Assembly (NCBI GenBank): GCA_029891345.1
Contig: CM056997.1
Coordinates: 218,010,712-218,074,711, forward strand
DNA from: Dryococelus australis
Lineage: Eukaryota > Arthropoda > Insecta > Phasmatodea > Phasmatidae
Reading direction: 5' to 3'
DNA length: 64,000 nucleotides
Of this stretch, positions 1 to 11,837 are shown in pieces. The translations under genes and the position numbers were made by a program. A model generated the notes under the pieces. The model ran no database searches and had not been told where the DNA came from. It worked only from the letters and a program-made list of their open reading frames with translations. Within the stretch, counting starts at the first letter, position 1. Each line of letters begins with the position of its first letter.

Positions 1-690
1 AACTTTAGTATATGGATATTAATGATTAAGTAGGCCTATAAAAGGGATTTATGTGTGTTTGACCTTGTCATCTTCTTTGATGTCCGGCTTGATATGCATG
101 TTATGAATTTTATGATTGTAGCTTTGGCATATCGGAAATCATGTTTTAGTATTCTTATAAAAGGACTTTAGGTGTGTTTGATCCTGTGGTCTTGTTCGTT
201 GTTGGGGTTGTTGGGGGTGAATGTTATGAATTTGATGACTGTAGCTTCCTTATATGGGAAATTATGCGTTAGTATGCCTATAAAATTGATTTAGGTGTGT
301 TTGACTTTGTAGTCTTCTTTGTTGTTGGATTTTATGCCTATGTTATGAATTTGATGGTTGTAGCTTTGGTAGATTGGGAATTATGAGTTAGTATGGATAT
401 AGAAGGGTTTAAGGCATTATTGAACTTGTTAGAAACATCTTAGAGGTTACATGACCTTAGCATTATTCTGGATTTCCAGTATGTCTATGTTATAAATTTG
501 ATGAGTATAGTTTCAATGGTTCGGAAATTATGAGTAACTTCATAATCGAGCATAAAGCATTATTGACCTTACCTTAAAGGGCATAAAGCAAAATTGACCT
601 TAGCATCGTGATTTGTATCGGATATGATGCCTATGTTATATATTAGATCACTCTAAACTTAATGGTTCGGAAGTTATGAGTATGTTCATT
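1..690. repeat. Degenerate satellite, about 120-145 bp unit
   Basis: Direct repeats are visible by eye. The phrase 'gttatgaatttgatg' recurs near 99, 222, 342, 488 and 633, preceded by variants of 'ctataaaaggatttaggtgtgtttga' near 35, 155 and 279. The first three units are spaced about 120 bp and the later ones about 145 bp, so the array degrades to the right and merges into the polymerase fragment that follows. It is cut by the window start, so its true length is unknown. No coding role is seen. Confidence 0.85.
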
Positions 691-1625
691 AAAGGGCTTA
701 AACGAATAATTGACATTCTCAGAGAGGCCTTTAATAAAAAAAACGAATATAATTCTGAAATTCCTATTGAGAATCTAAGTAATTTAACAGTTCTGAAATT
801 AAGAACTAAATTTAAAAGCTTTAACATAAAAATTATTTATAATTTAAGAAAAGCGTATTTAATTACAGCTCTTATGTCAATAATTAAAATGAACAAAGAA
901 ACATAAACTCTGCAAATTTACCTTTTCCAACTGGCAAAATAATATATAGAAAAACTAAAACGGTTTTAAAAGAAAATTACCCTTTTTCCAATAGTGAATT
1001 TGTGAACAACAAAAATAGAAAAACTAATAACACATACGAAGTTGAGAAAGCTTTTAAGTGCAGGTTATCAAAATACAAGATTGAAAACAATTTTAATACA
1101 GTATTCCCCAGGAATTTTTTAGCATCGGTAACGTAACAAATATTAAAAATTTTACGCGATCTACTTATAAAACTTAACATTAAATTTGGTGCTAATTTTC
1201 GAAGCTGAATAACTGGCGAAATTTGAATTTTTGACGACATTCACTCACACACAATTACAATATTGAATGAAGGAGACCTTAATAAACAGATAAATGAAAT
1301 AATTGCACGAATAGAAAACATTGAAAGAAGCACTTCAGATTGGGCTGCAGCTAGCCATAAATAAGTATAACCCACTAAATGGCTCGTCATAAATTGAATT
1401 ACCAGAAGTGATTAACAATAAAAAAGCATGCATTAATGTGAAGAACGATGATCAAAATTGTTTTCTTTGGGCAGTAAAATCGGCACTGTTTCCTGCTGAA
1501 GAATACCCATAAAGAATATCTAAATATCAAAACGCTGCGATATGTTTTAGAAATAAACTTCTGCGTGTTTTTAATACCTAGACATCTTGGTAGCTTGACC
1601 CTCAACTTTTTGTAATGTATACAGT
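676..1625 (+). pseudogene. PolB-element N-terminal module fragment (copy C, Maverick/adintovirus-like)
   Basis: This is a broken plus-strand remnant of the region N-terminal to the HNH/exonuclease domains in insect Maverick-type DNA polymerase proteins. Reading across frames gives 'TYEVEKAFKCRLSKYKI' (about 1035), 'LNIKFGANF' then 'IFDDIHSHTITILNEGDL' (about 1175-1290), 'IARIENIERSTSDW', and 'NNKKACINVKNDDQNCFLWAV' in part (about 1410-1475). The last block is the conserved 'INVKN-D--CF-WAV' motif. At least four in-frame stops and several frameshifts break it, and nothing downstream of the motif is recognised. The open 76-codon stretch at 676-906 (start 'MSMFIKGLKRIIDILREAF') has the charged, Lys/Asn-rich character of the same region and is probably its beginning. 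The corresponding part of copy B is at 61,080-61,600. Family assignment rests on remembered family patterns; no search was run. Confidence 0.7.
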
Positions 1626-2164
1626 TTATTGCCAACAAACTTCAAATTCACTATATTATCGTACGTCCTGCTAGAATTCACGGTCTTGTATTTTCTCCAG
1701 TTGATATTGTCTGTTCATTGACTGTTGCCCTCTTGGGAAGCCCTTTACCCTCTGACTACATCGCACGTCATTGGGCCACACAATTATAAAGGGTTTATTC
1801 ATTGGCGAAGAATTTTTCATGGCGTGTCAATAAAACATAGCCCACAGAGAAACGCTGTGCAGACGTGAATGTGTTTAAAGTAAAGAAAATATGAATTATG
1901 TGGGTCTCTTTATATTGGTGATAGTGATCAGAAACACTTTAAATATATATTTTCAAAACTCTCGTGTTTGCTTAACTATAAGAATAATCGTTTACACAAT
2001 TTCATTACTTCGGTACTTAAAACAGTGTTTTAAATAAGCACTTTATTTGTAAATATTGAAATACTGCCTTGCGATTTATGTGTTTAAAAACGGGGAACAA
2101 TTTAGTGCGCTTAGAATTTTATGAGTTATTTTTTAAAACGTTTATGTTACTTGAAGATTGTAGA
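1626..2164. other. No gene seen
   Basis: AT-rich DNA between the PolB fragment and a SINE. No coding pattern, tandem repeat or inverted repeat was recognised. Confidence 0.5.
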
Positions 2165-2390
2165 GATCTGGGCGGCTCTTAACATTGGGGTCTAAGAGCC
2201 GATAAGGGCGAAGTGGACTGAATATGGAGCAGCGCAAGAATACAAGGTCGGGGAAACGGGAGACCTCCTTGAAAACCCGCCGATCAGTAACATCGTCCGG
2301 CGCCATTACTCTATGTGAAAATTGGGGAGCAACTCCTATTAAAATAGAACCCGGTTCGCCAAACTACCCCACCGTGGCCCCCAATTTCAT
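2165..2390 (-). mobile_element. tRNA-derived SINE, family 1
   Basis: It is homologous to 12,122-12,373 and 50,222-50,460. Shared blocks are 'gggcggctctta', 'gtatggagcagcgc', 'gggaaacgggagacc', 'aaacccgccgatcagt' and 'atcgtccggc'. The tRNA-like head lies at the high-coordinate end, so the element reads on the minus strand. This copy is worn at the tRNA end ('gaacccggttcgcc'). It creates a false plus-strand frame starting at 2224. Target duplications were not identified. Confidence 0.8.
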
Positions 2391-4080
2391 TAAAGACAGA
2401 ATAAAAGAAACAGTCTGCACAAATTAAATTCGTAGTTACTAACTGAATATAATTTGAACTTGTAAAAATTATGGTACTATATATACATACAGAAGTTCCA
2501 GTCTCCTTGATTAAAATTAAACGTTTTATACAACGCGACAACAGGATTGCAAGTTACATTGTTTCTCTGCTCGTAAGGATGAAGCTGGCATTTAGCCTAA
2601 TATTAGCTTCGGCGAGGTCTAGGAATTAATTTTTGCAATGTGGTAAGTAACTAAGAAAATAATTCGTTAGTGTTGCCCTTTGCCACATAGTAGACAAATA
2701 CGCAGAAGTGAAATGGTATGGTGAATATTTAATGAGGCCGTACCGATTGTCTGTTTGTTTTCACTAGGCTCTGATTGGCTACTGCATCGTATGCAAAAAT
2801 TCATTATTGGCCGTACGAAAGGCTGTAAGTAGGTGAGACCTTACGAGGTGCCGCTTCGCAAAAGGCAGTCTGACACGTTGCTGGAAAGTGACGCCATTTT
2901 GCTGGCGTGTGAAACTGGTGGTTGCGGTACAAGTGTATGCTCCGTATCTGTATTAGTAAGTATTCTGTACCTTGAGTAGAAGTGCACGTTACAGCATAGA
3001 TACCTACGAATATACACTGTCGAGTAAGAAGCGGACTGCAAGACCTGATAGCTGATGGCATTATTAATAACTACCCCGTTTGGAAACGTTTCCTTTGTGA
3101 AATCTGCTGTAATTACAGCGCGCGGCATCCGCGGCGATCTTGTGCCCGTGACTATAGGGCTTGGCAGGATTAGCTGTCCCACTCGTAAATCTTCGCCGGT
3201 AACTTCAAACGCACGAATCTGTATGCATTGAGAGTCGGAGAGTCGATTTATCATTTCTCGTTAGCAGCACACACGTGTGTGCGCAGCGTATTAGCTGATG
3301 ATGGAAACTGTGTGATAGACGTGGTCGCAAGTCATTGCGCTGAAACCACAACAACTTTCTTAAAGTACTACAATTGCCTGTTAGGTTATGTTTGCTTTTC
3401 CGTGAGGCACTGCAGAGGCGCTGGTATGAAGTGATTGTTTGTGTTACTGAAGCTTCTTACTCTAATTTAAAATTTATATGAACACGTAAATGTAGAATTA
3501 TTTTTAATTGGAGATTTATAACTTCTAATAGGTATTTTATGGTTTAAATTGTCTTAATCTTCGCAGAGATGATTCAAGCTTTCACAATTATTGCCGTGGG
3601 ACAGGTTTCTAAAAAAAAAACACTGTAGCGCTGTTTAGAGTGCACTTGTTTAGTTATCCTCTTCCAAGTTCTTTTTAAATAAGACTATTCACTTAAACAA
3701 GACCAAATATTGAATAAGAATTTTAAAAAAATCGTGCATTATTCTCTCATTACAGGGCAAATATTTGACATGAAGAAGTGAGAAAATGAGAGAAGTTACA
3801 ATATTTCGTGAAAACACATTAGAAATATTTCGTTATGTGTCATATTCTGTTCGCAGTTTCTTCACACTTCAAATATAAAACATTAGAAAAATCACTTGTA
3901 TAAGACACGTTTAATAATTGTGGTAACATAAAAATACCTAATTTTTGTTTAGTTGAAATTTTACGCATATTTTTATATAAACGCTAATGTTTAATTTATA
4001 ATTAATATAAATAACAATAGTAAAATAATAGGTTTGTTGGTAATGCCTATTAAGAAATAGTTTTTAAGCAAAATATTTAT
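2391..4080. other. No gene seen; GC-richer island at about 2,700-3,430
   Basis: About 2,700-3,430 is less AT-rich than its surroundings and has many CpGs. It carries an inverted CCAAT ('gattggct' at about 2,772) and a 137-codon minus-strand frame (2,841-3,254) that I do not recognise and that overlaps other open frames. It could be a promoter-like island or the interior of an unrecognised element. The rest to 4,080 is plain AT-rich DNA. Confidence 0.35.
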
Positions 4081-4627
4081 ATGCCGGAATCACACAGCCC
4101 CGACGAGCACAGCACGACATGACAAAACCCGCAACCACGGCCATTTTTAAAGTGTCTGCTCGTGTTTAAAGACCGACAGTTTACTGACGCAACACAACGA
4201 GTAGACTTTTCCGGATCCATTTAAAAGGCGATGATTAACTACGATATTTTCAAAGGCGGTGGGCAGACGGGAAATTTGGAATACATGATGGTGACAAAGT
4301 TTTTATAGCTAATGCATGCAAAGTTAAAATAATTATTTATATGAGTTAAATATAATAATTTGCATAATTTGTTTTCTTTTAAGCCGCGTATTTCCCATTG
4401 AAGGGAAAACTTATCATACGTTTTCACTTTGCAAGGTTGTACACTCTGCGCGTCGTGCCGCATGACACGACGAAGAATATAAATAATTTCTAATCCAAAA
4501 CTGCTGGTCGTACGACAAAATTGTCGGACTTATGTGAGATCTATCTTGCATTTCATTGGTTGTTTTTTTTTAAGTGTGGTGTCGTGATTGATGTGTCCTA
4601 CTGGTCGGGGCTATGTGATTCCGGCAT
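4081..4627. mobile_element. Non-autonomous DNA transposon with about 24-bp terminal inverted repeats
   Basis: The left end 'atgccggaatcacacagccc' (followed by cgac) is matched by the right end, which reads 'ggtcggggctatgtgattccggcat' on the plus strand. The arms pair at all but one or two positions over about 24 bp. The interior has no transposase-like frame, so this is a MITE or deletion derivative. A 'cgtcgtg'-type motif also recurs inside both arms. A target duplication is not clear: 'tttat' precedes and 'taaag' follows. The superfamily is therefore not assigned. Confidence 0.75.
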
Positions 4628-5211
4628 TAAAGTAAGTTCTCACGTATGCAGTGCGATGTCTCCCTTTGGTGTAATTTTCTAAACTAAGTTAAGCTTTGTT
4701 AGCACGAGGCGGAGTAATATCCGGGAAATATAACTTTATCAGAGATTTAGATATGCAATAAGTAACCACGAATGAATTATAATTATTAACGTGAACTGCT
4801 GAGAACAAGGTTTTTCCATAACTTAACCTACGTGGTCCGTAGGCAGAGAGAAAATCGTGTCATCAGCTGCACTACACAGTCATGAAGGTGAAAGGGAACA
4901 CGAGTGTTAGCAATCAAAAAAGTCACTGCTCCTGATTGTAAGGGAGGCTAATCATTCTACGTATCCACCCCGAATGATCCTGCGTTGCCAATTACTTCAA
5001 ATTGCCCTGCAATTGCCCTGCGTCCAGGACGAGCGTGGTACTGAGGGTTTGTTCCCATTGACCTACGGGCGAAGACAATTGTGATTAAATACGTTCCTGG
5101 ATAATGCTTGCGGTCTCTCATTGTCAGAGATGGAGACGCCAAATTAATGGCTACAATTAATACATCTGCAACTGTGAGACAAATAATATTGGTCTCTATT
5201 TCCAATTCAAG

Positions 5212-5245
5212 TCTGTTCACGCTAAAGTGAACACTTTTGAAATCA
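5212..5245 (+). repeat. Solo MITE terminus
   Basis: 'gtctgttcacgctaaagtga' plus 'acacttttgaaa' is a diverged copy of the terminal repeat of the MITE starting at 5,274, in the same orientation 62 bp upstream. No matching inverted partner of its own was found, so it may be an older, partly deleted copy or a tandem terminus. Confidence 0.6.
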
Positions 5246-5273
5246 ACCCTTGAAGAATCTCACTATCACTATA

Positions 5274-5692
5274 GGCTGTTCACGGTAAAATGAACACTTT
5301 AGAAAGACCTGATTCAGATCTACTTGTATGAACGTCATATATTATTCCGCCTTATGTAAAATTAACATTGCCATGGGCCTCATCGCTTTATTCGTGCGTG
5401 GGTCAAGTAAAACTGTGGGATTTTTAGAAAAGCAAATATGTACCAAATCTGGCCATTCATATATGTCAATGTATTAAAAGATAACATAAAGTGAGTTAAT
5501 GAATAATTTAATTTATCACAAATGGTTACCTAATACTTTATTCGACGTGAAGTTATGGAACTATTTTCCATCCATCATTACCAACTTTACTGAGCACATG
5601 TCACTCAGCGCGTGCGTTAAAATATATTCAGGCAGAGGCAGTGATTTTTTCGAAAGTTAATTTGAAAAGTGCTCACTTTATCGTGAACAGCC
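5274..5692. mobile_element. MITE, family 'GGCTGTTCACGG', copy 1
   Basis: The left terminus 'ggctgttcacggtaaaatga' (then acactttagaaag) is inverted at the right end ('tttgaaaagtgctcacttta' then tcgtgaacagcc). It is flanked by TATA on the left (5,270-5,273) and TTTA on the right. At 419 bp it is longer than copies 2 and 3 (219 and 231 bp) and its interior is different, so it may be a distinct subfamily sharing termini. It has no coding capacity. The terminal sequence contains its own small palindrome (GTTCAC-GGTAAA-GTGAAC type). Confidence 0.8.
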
Positions 5693-5996
5693 TTTACATG
5701 CGTGTATTTTTAACTCTCACACGTAGCGGCATGCGCCCAGTAAAGTTAGTAACGACAGAGGGGGAAAGTAATTTTATGTTTCAGCGTTGAATTGAAAGTG
5801 TTCGGTAAACAATTGTCAATACTACTAAAATGTATTTTTCTTTCTGAATTTTTTTCATGCGTAGAAGTCTATGGTTTATAAAATTGGCAGAATAATTGTT
5901 TTTTAAATAATTTGACAGTTACATTTACTGACGCATGGATGAAGTCTTCAAGTCCACGGCAACGTTGATTTTACATACAGCGGAAGGATACACATT

Positions 5997-6033
5997 GTGC
6001 CTACAAGTAGATTTAAGATCTACTTGTAGGCAC
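5997..6033. repeat. Perfect 16-bp-arm palindrome
   Basis: The arm 'gtgcctacaagtagat' is followed by the loop 'ttaag' and the exact reverse complement 'atctacttgtaggcac'. It would form a 16-bp hairpin in either strand. Part of the arm ('gatctacttgta') also occurs at about 5,317 inside MITE copy 1. It has no known function; it may be the fused termini of a small transposon. Confidence 0.85.
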
Positions 6034-9000
6034 CTATAAATCCGCAGATGTGACGGCGGCCTTTCAAACCACCCCATTACGATTCTCCAGAAACCGTCAT
6101 CTCACTATATCAAACCTCTTTAGCCAAGTGAAAGAAGAAAAAGCTAACTCGGTGGTGTACATCAGTATATTTCCCTAACGCCCTAGAAAAGTGGATGTGT
6201 GTTCATTAATATTTGTCAGTGATGCACGACGAACAAACCGTAAGCCAGTTAAAGCAACAGGAACTCTTTCACAGCGATGCGTACCCGGTCAGCCGTAATA
6301 ACAGTCTCAAAGTCATCGCACGGAATATGATTAGCCTAAAGTCAGAGTATTGTCGTGAAAAAACTAGAATGTAGGATGAGTTTAATGCCTCATTTTGAGC
6401 CATCGTATGTTCGATAACACTTAAGCCAGTTATCTCCTTTTGATTTGGTGGATATTAACTCAGCGAAATTCATTGGGAAAATAATCACAAACGATTTGCT
6501 TTCAGAGTAGAAGAATCCTCATTGGCCCAACAGAATGGGTAAGTAGTTTCATACATGCACGAGTGTCAATAACGACAACAAAATGTTAGAACACCTGTAC
6601 AGTACGTTTAAACCTAGGAAACAGACAATTCTTCTGGCGGTAAACCATCGTCTCTTACTGAGAAATGTGTCCCTGTACTCTCGGCCGACGTCTCTAGAAT
6701 ATTACTGGAGAAGGACGTCTTGCTTTATTGCTGGTAAGTGATGTCACTTTCCTGTCTCCACAAAAGGAGTTCGTGTCACTCAGTGTCGTTTTACATCTGC
6801 GAATTTTGCTATTACGTCGTTAATGCGAATTATAAACTTTGTAATCAATCAATGAATATGAATCTCTGGCGTAGTATTTTCAAATACCATACACGCATTA
6901 TTTCCATAATAAATGGCTGTATTCACAAATTAGTCACTATGTTTAGGCTACATGGTTGTAACCGTATGATTTCTCTTAAGTATACCACGTAAATATGATA
7001 CCCTGTGGTACCTCTTTACGATGTTTCATCTTTTCAGAAGCACAAGATTTTCAATGCCCAACACGTTTCCAATACTTATGTAACCTAGGCACAGTTTCCT
7101 TGCGCAAGAAGTAAGATACGCCCAAAATGTGCTGTGAATCTCTTGCTAACCCAGCATTTGTCCTTAAAAGGAACCCTTAATCTGCTACTGCACCATGTAT
7201 TTGGAACACTTCCTACACAACCCCGTTAAGACCCTGCTGAGCTGACAGAATGTTCCGTGGTCCAGCAGGACTGCTTTCCTTCTTTCAACTGTCTGTCCAG
7301 GAGATGACGGGAGCTGTGCGGTATACGATTTCGCAATAAAAGATACCCAGTGTTGGTAGACGAAAAAGAAATATGACCTACCCTCTGAAATAGCCTGAGT
7401 GTGTTCAGATTTTGACTCGCTACTACGGGAGCTGACTGTCGTTTGTTTGAAGATACCCACCCGTGTTATATATTGGTACCAAAATACTGCTCTCTCTTTC
7501 ATTTGTCTGACTTGTCACCTTATCGCAATAGGGAGATAATACGTTGCGCCCTTACCAGCTGCATTAAGCGCGTCGGACCCCAAAAATGTAATATTTTATA
7601 ATTGTACCAAACATTGCTCACATCGTGCGCATTGCCAGTAATGACATTTTCTTCGAATAAAAAAAAAATTAAACATTATATTTTTTGAAACATTTTATGT
7701 CGGACACAAAATTCTTATGTTTTTGTGGCCGCAATAATAAATACTAACTAAGTTGTACGCATGAAATATTTTGCAAAAATAGGCTAATGTCATGGGCTAC
7801 TACTGACATATATGTGTTCACCAAATAACAGTTAATAAGTTAAAAAGTGTTTGAAGTATCCAAAATCGTCTAAATAGTTAACACTTTCATCATACACGCG
7901 TCTTGTTATCTAGTGATTACACATTTGCCACGCGTTAGCGCGTGGTATTAATTTACTTAGTAAATTTGTTCATCTGTACAACTTGGTTAGTATTGGTTAT
8001 TATGGTTGCAACAAAACGGAATAATGTTGTATCTTACATCAAATTATTAAAAAATAGAAAGTGAAAAAATGTTATGTTCGAGAAAAATGTTTCCACTTAC
8101 AATGTGTACGAGTTGAACAATGTTTTGAATAAATAAAAAATAATTAATTTTCTTAGATACGACACCACTTAAGGGTGGTTATTGTCAAACTTAAGTCAGT
8201 TAAAGGATTCTTTTTCATTTCAGTTTTTTAAATAGCTTCCCATATTAAAAATTTTGTCCACCATTAATATATTTTAGTAAAACGAAACTTATTAAGGTAA
8301 GTAAATAATTATTGTAAGTTTAAGTTAACTACCATAAACTGTTACATTAGGCTTCTGTTTGCTGAATTTTATTGCTATAGTTTTGTATTTAATGACAAAA
8401 GTTATGATATAAAAATTTCGATAGCGCTGCATTTAAGTTGAAAACGAGGTTTATTTTAGTACTTTAAGTCACCATAAAAATTAAAATAGTGAAAAACTTT
8501 TTCTTATAAATGAATTTTGCCAGAATGACTAGAGAAATGGACTGACACTTGAACTTAAAACAACAAGGAGATTGATGTTACAATTATTTTACTACACGTG
8601 TTTGTTATTGTGAAAATGCCTAACCAATGGGCTCTACTGACAATAGTACAGTATTTGTGTTTGCATTACCCCACGTTGGGCGCCACTGAAAAGAATATTA
8701 CGTTTTTTGTATTGCCTTACTTTGTTGCGCCATTGAAAATATGCATTGTTGTTATTTGGGATATGTATGAGTACTAGTGGGAAGTTGTTAACGAACCAAG
8801 AAGTTACTTGTATGTAGGCGTGAGAGTAATAGTAGAATATATTGTAGTAAAATGGCCATATTAACAAGGGATAAAAAATAATTAACACTACAATAATAAT
8901 AAAAAAAGTATACTACTACTGAGCAAACTACGAACATATATAGCTGTTCAATTATTGAGTAGCGTTTATTAATATTATGATCGGTATATTTGTGAATAAT

Positions 9001-11644
9001 GATCAGCAATCAGTGTTCAGATATAAGAACACATGCAGCTCAGAGTAAAACTCTCAACGGAGAATATAATTATTATTACAGTTGAAATTACGCCTCTTAA
9101 GGTACTCTTTTCACACTTATGAAAATATTATTCAATTTCCAATTAAAAAGTAACAAATCCCTTAGTTATACTCAAATGAACAGTAAATATATTTTATTTT
9201 GCCTCGGCTTCAAAATTGTATTACATATTTAGGTAGATGCATTTCATCTCTACTTCTGAAAGGAGTCTGGGAAAATTTTACAAGAAAACTGTGGAGAATG
9301 GGTTATGCAGGATATTTGAAGATAAATCATATTATATCCAGTTATTGCCATTTGTAAATTATTTCACTTTTTACTTATCTCTAACGGTAATTCTTTTGGA
9401 GCGAAAATTCTAGTAGTTCATGATAGCAATTTAATTGCTATCAATCATAACCTGCAGGAATTCAGATTGCCTTTTGCTTCTAATTGATCACACGAGCGTT
9501 CTTCTCTTGTGCCACGCACACACACTCGGCCTAAAATAATGTTCTGAATAATTCTCGATAATAGGATCCACAATAAATAACCATTTTCAATATATTTTCA
9601 ATGAGATTCAGGATCCAATATGCCGAGTTAAAAGTTCCGAGAACAGAGATAATTTTTCAACACAGTCAATTTTAATTTACTATATCACAATAGGCAAAGA
9701 ACTTTAAAAATTCCCTTTGCAAAATAATATTTGTTTTACTATCCTACAAAATATTGACCAATGTTTACCTTTAAATAGATTTATTTCCATGATATACTTA
9801 AGACTGCTATTTTTTAATGCTGCATTATATCATTAGGTTAATTAAACAATTCTGAAAATAATTATATATACAAAAAAATTGCAAAACATTACAGGCACAT
9901 AGAGTAACTAAATAAAAAATAATTCTGCTCATATAACTTTCATGCTAATAATAAATATAAACAGTACATTTGCAGCAGAATTAAATAAAAAATAATAATT
10001 TAATAGAAATACCATATCATCATACCTTGCAACAACTTAGAGTTATAAATAAGAAAACGGAAGTGTTAATGGGTTGTCCAAGTTTCATTAAAATTATCAT
10101 GAACAAGACATTGGTTATACATAGCAGCACTGTGTGAAAATTTATAATGGTTTTAATGAATTCCGACAAATTGTAGGTTATCAACATAACTAAAAAACAT
10201 TAATAACAGAAACATTGACTGTTTTTTAAATGTTTTAAAAGGAAACTAGGCTTTATTTACTAAAATACAATGTACAAAAATTTCCCTTTTTTATTAAACT
10301 TTGACTTGTGAGCTAATTTTTACCGAAGTCTGGTTATCTTAGCTGTTCTCCGTTACTGTTTATGGAAATTGCTCTTGTAGTTTTCGAACATTCATGTTCC
10401 CAAACCCTCGCACATTAAGGCCTCTGAAGAATCTAAGTTTTTTTCTAGATTTTTAAGATATTTTAATGTTTGCGCTACATGACATGGTATAAATTGATGA
10501 ATACGTCCAATAATTAAAAAAAGAAGTTTGTCAGTTTTTTTTTTAGCGTAAATATGATAAGGTTAATCTTAAAACCTTGACTCGTACACATTCAAAAAAA
10601 ATTATTTTAACACAACTAACACCTTAAGTGCTTAAATTTATTCAAAGGAATAGTATGCAGATATATTTTGAAACTCGACACTTGTTCAACCTTCCGAAGG
10701 GGTCTGATTTTGGTTATTTTGATTTTAAATTTCATCTCAAAAGTTAAATTGAAACATGGGTGAACATCATAATCAATTTCATAGGAATATTATATATGAC
10801 ATACTAACAAGGATAATTATTTTGAGCTATAGTCTAATGTATTATTTTATTATCATTTTGAGATTTATACGAAAAAGGATATAAATTAAAAGTTTTTATA
10901 ACTCGTATCATCATCGTTTAAAAATAAATTTTCTTCTCCTGTTATAAATTTTTCAAACCATTATTTTACCTCACAATGGAATATAATGTTGGAATTATTT
11001 TTAACCTCCCGCAAGCCTTTAAGATACGGGTAAACCTGAGTGCCTACAAGGAAGTGGAACACACTATTGCTGTTTTAGTAGTATTTTGACGAGTCCGTCC
11101 TAAAGATGCCAGGGAAACAAAGATGTCAGACAAACAGGGAAACGGATTTTAACACATATGACAGCCATTAAAGTAGAACAGGCTCTGATATATATGTATA
11201 TATATACAGGACTGGGAGTATGCTGGTCGTATACAGAATGTTTCAATAAACATGGACACTTCTTACAGGTTCTGTTGTGGTTATGTATGAACGAGAAGGC
11301 ACAAACATGTGGTATATTAAGCGTTCCTTCTGAGAAATTGCCTTCCGCATATCTAGACTACATTCATATCGTGAACCAGGTATACGTCTAGATGTGACAT
11401 GCTGAAATACGCATCTGTCTGTAAGACTGCGTTTGCAACGATATTAACAGTTGTACATGCCGTATGACGTAGTTGAAGAGCGTGTGCAATGAAATGGACT
11501 GAACGAGTGCATTAAAAAAAAAAACAAGAACCTTATGTTTAGATTGCTTATGGTAAACCCGTGGTGGCGAGACCAATGTGGAAACATTTCCAAAATTGAC
11601 GACACCGGAACGAAAACATATTTTAAATTATTAATGATTGTAAT
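6034..11644. other. No gene seen in 5.6 kb of AT-rich DNA
   Basis: Only short, overlapping, unrecognised frames occur. Two small hairpins stand out. One is at 7,928-7,945 (arms CCACGCG/CGCGTGG, 4-base loop). The other is an exact 23-bp palindrome at 9,421-9,443 (arms tgatagcaatt/aattgctatca). Neither has context that assigns a role. Confidence 0.5.
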
Positions 11645-11725
11645 CGGGGCGGGCGATGCCAATGGTCGGCGGGTTCTCTCGGTTATCTTCCCCCGCTCTT
11701 TCATTCCGACGGTGCTCCTTACTCA
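11645..11725 (+). mobile_element. SINE family 1 fragment, plus orientation
   Basis: The block 'ggcgggttctctcgg', 'cccccgctctttcattccgac' and 'ggtgctccttactcacct' aligns with the reverse complement of the SINE at 12,122-12,373 ('gcgggttttctcaggg', 'cccctgccatttcattccgg', 'cgctgctcgacacttacct'). The tRNA head is missing. It is a fourth, truncated copy in the opposite orientation to the other three, 400 bp from a more complete one. Confidence 0.75.
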
Positions 11726-11837
11726 CCTGAAACTCATCGGTTCTCAAGACCTCGATGTTAAGAGGCGTACAGATATTTTTACTCACTCACTCATTTATGG
11801 TTGCCTACTGTAAAGGAAACTGTGTATTTTAGCTGAC

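Noticed and set aside
2224..2427. Small gene 'MEQRKNTRSGKRETS'
   Set aside because: It is the antisense body of a tRNA-derived SINE seen again at 12.2 and 50.3 kb; the same applies to 50,266-50,484.
2841..3254. 137-codon minus-strand frame as a host gene
   Set aside because: No recognisable domain, no supporting splice or promoter evidence, and overlapping frames; kept only as a GC-richer island.
11083..11105. Hammerhead ribozyme ('gacgagtccgtcc')
   Set aside because: It lacks the CGAAA strand and the stem pairing required after the CUGANGA core.
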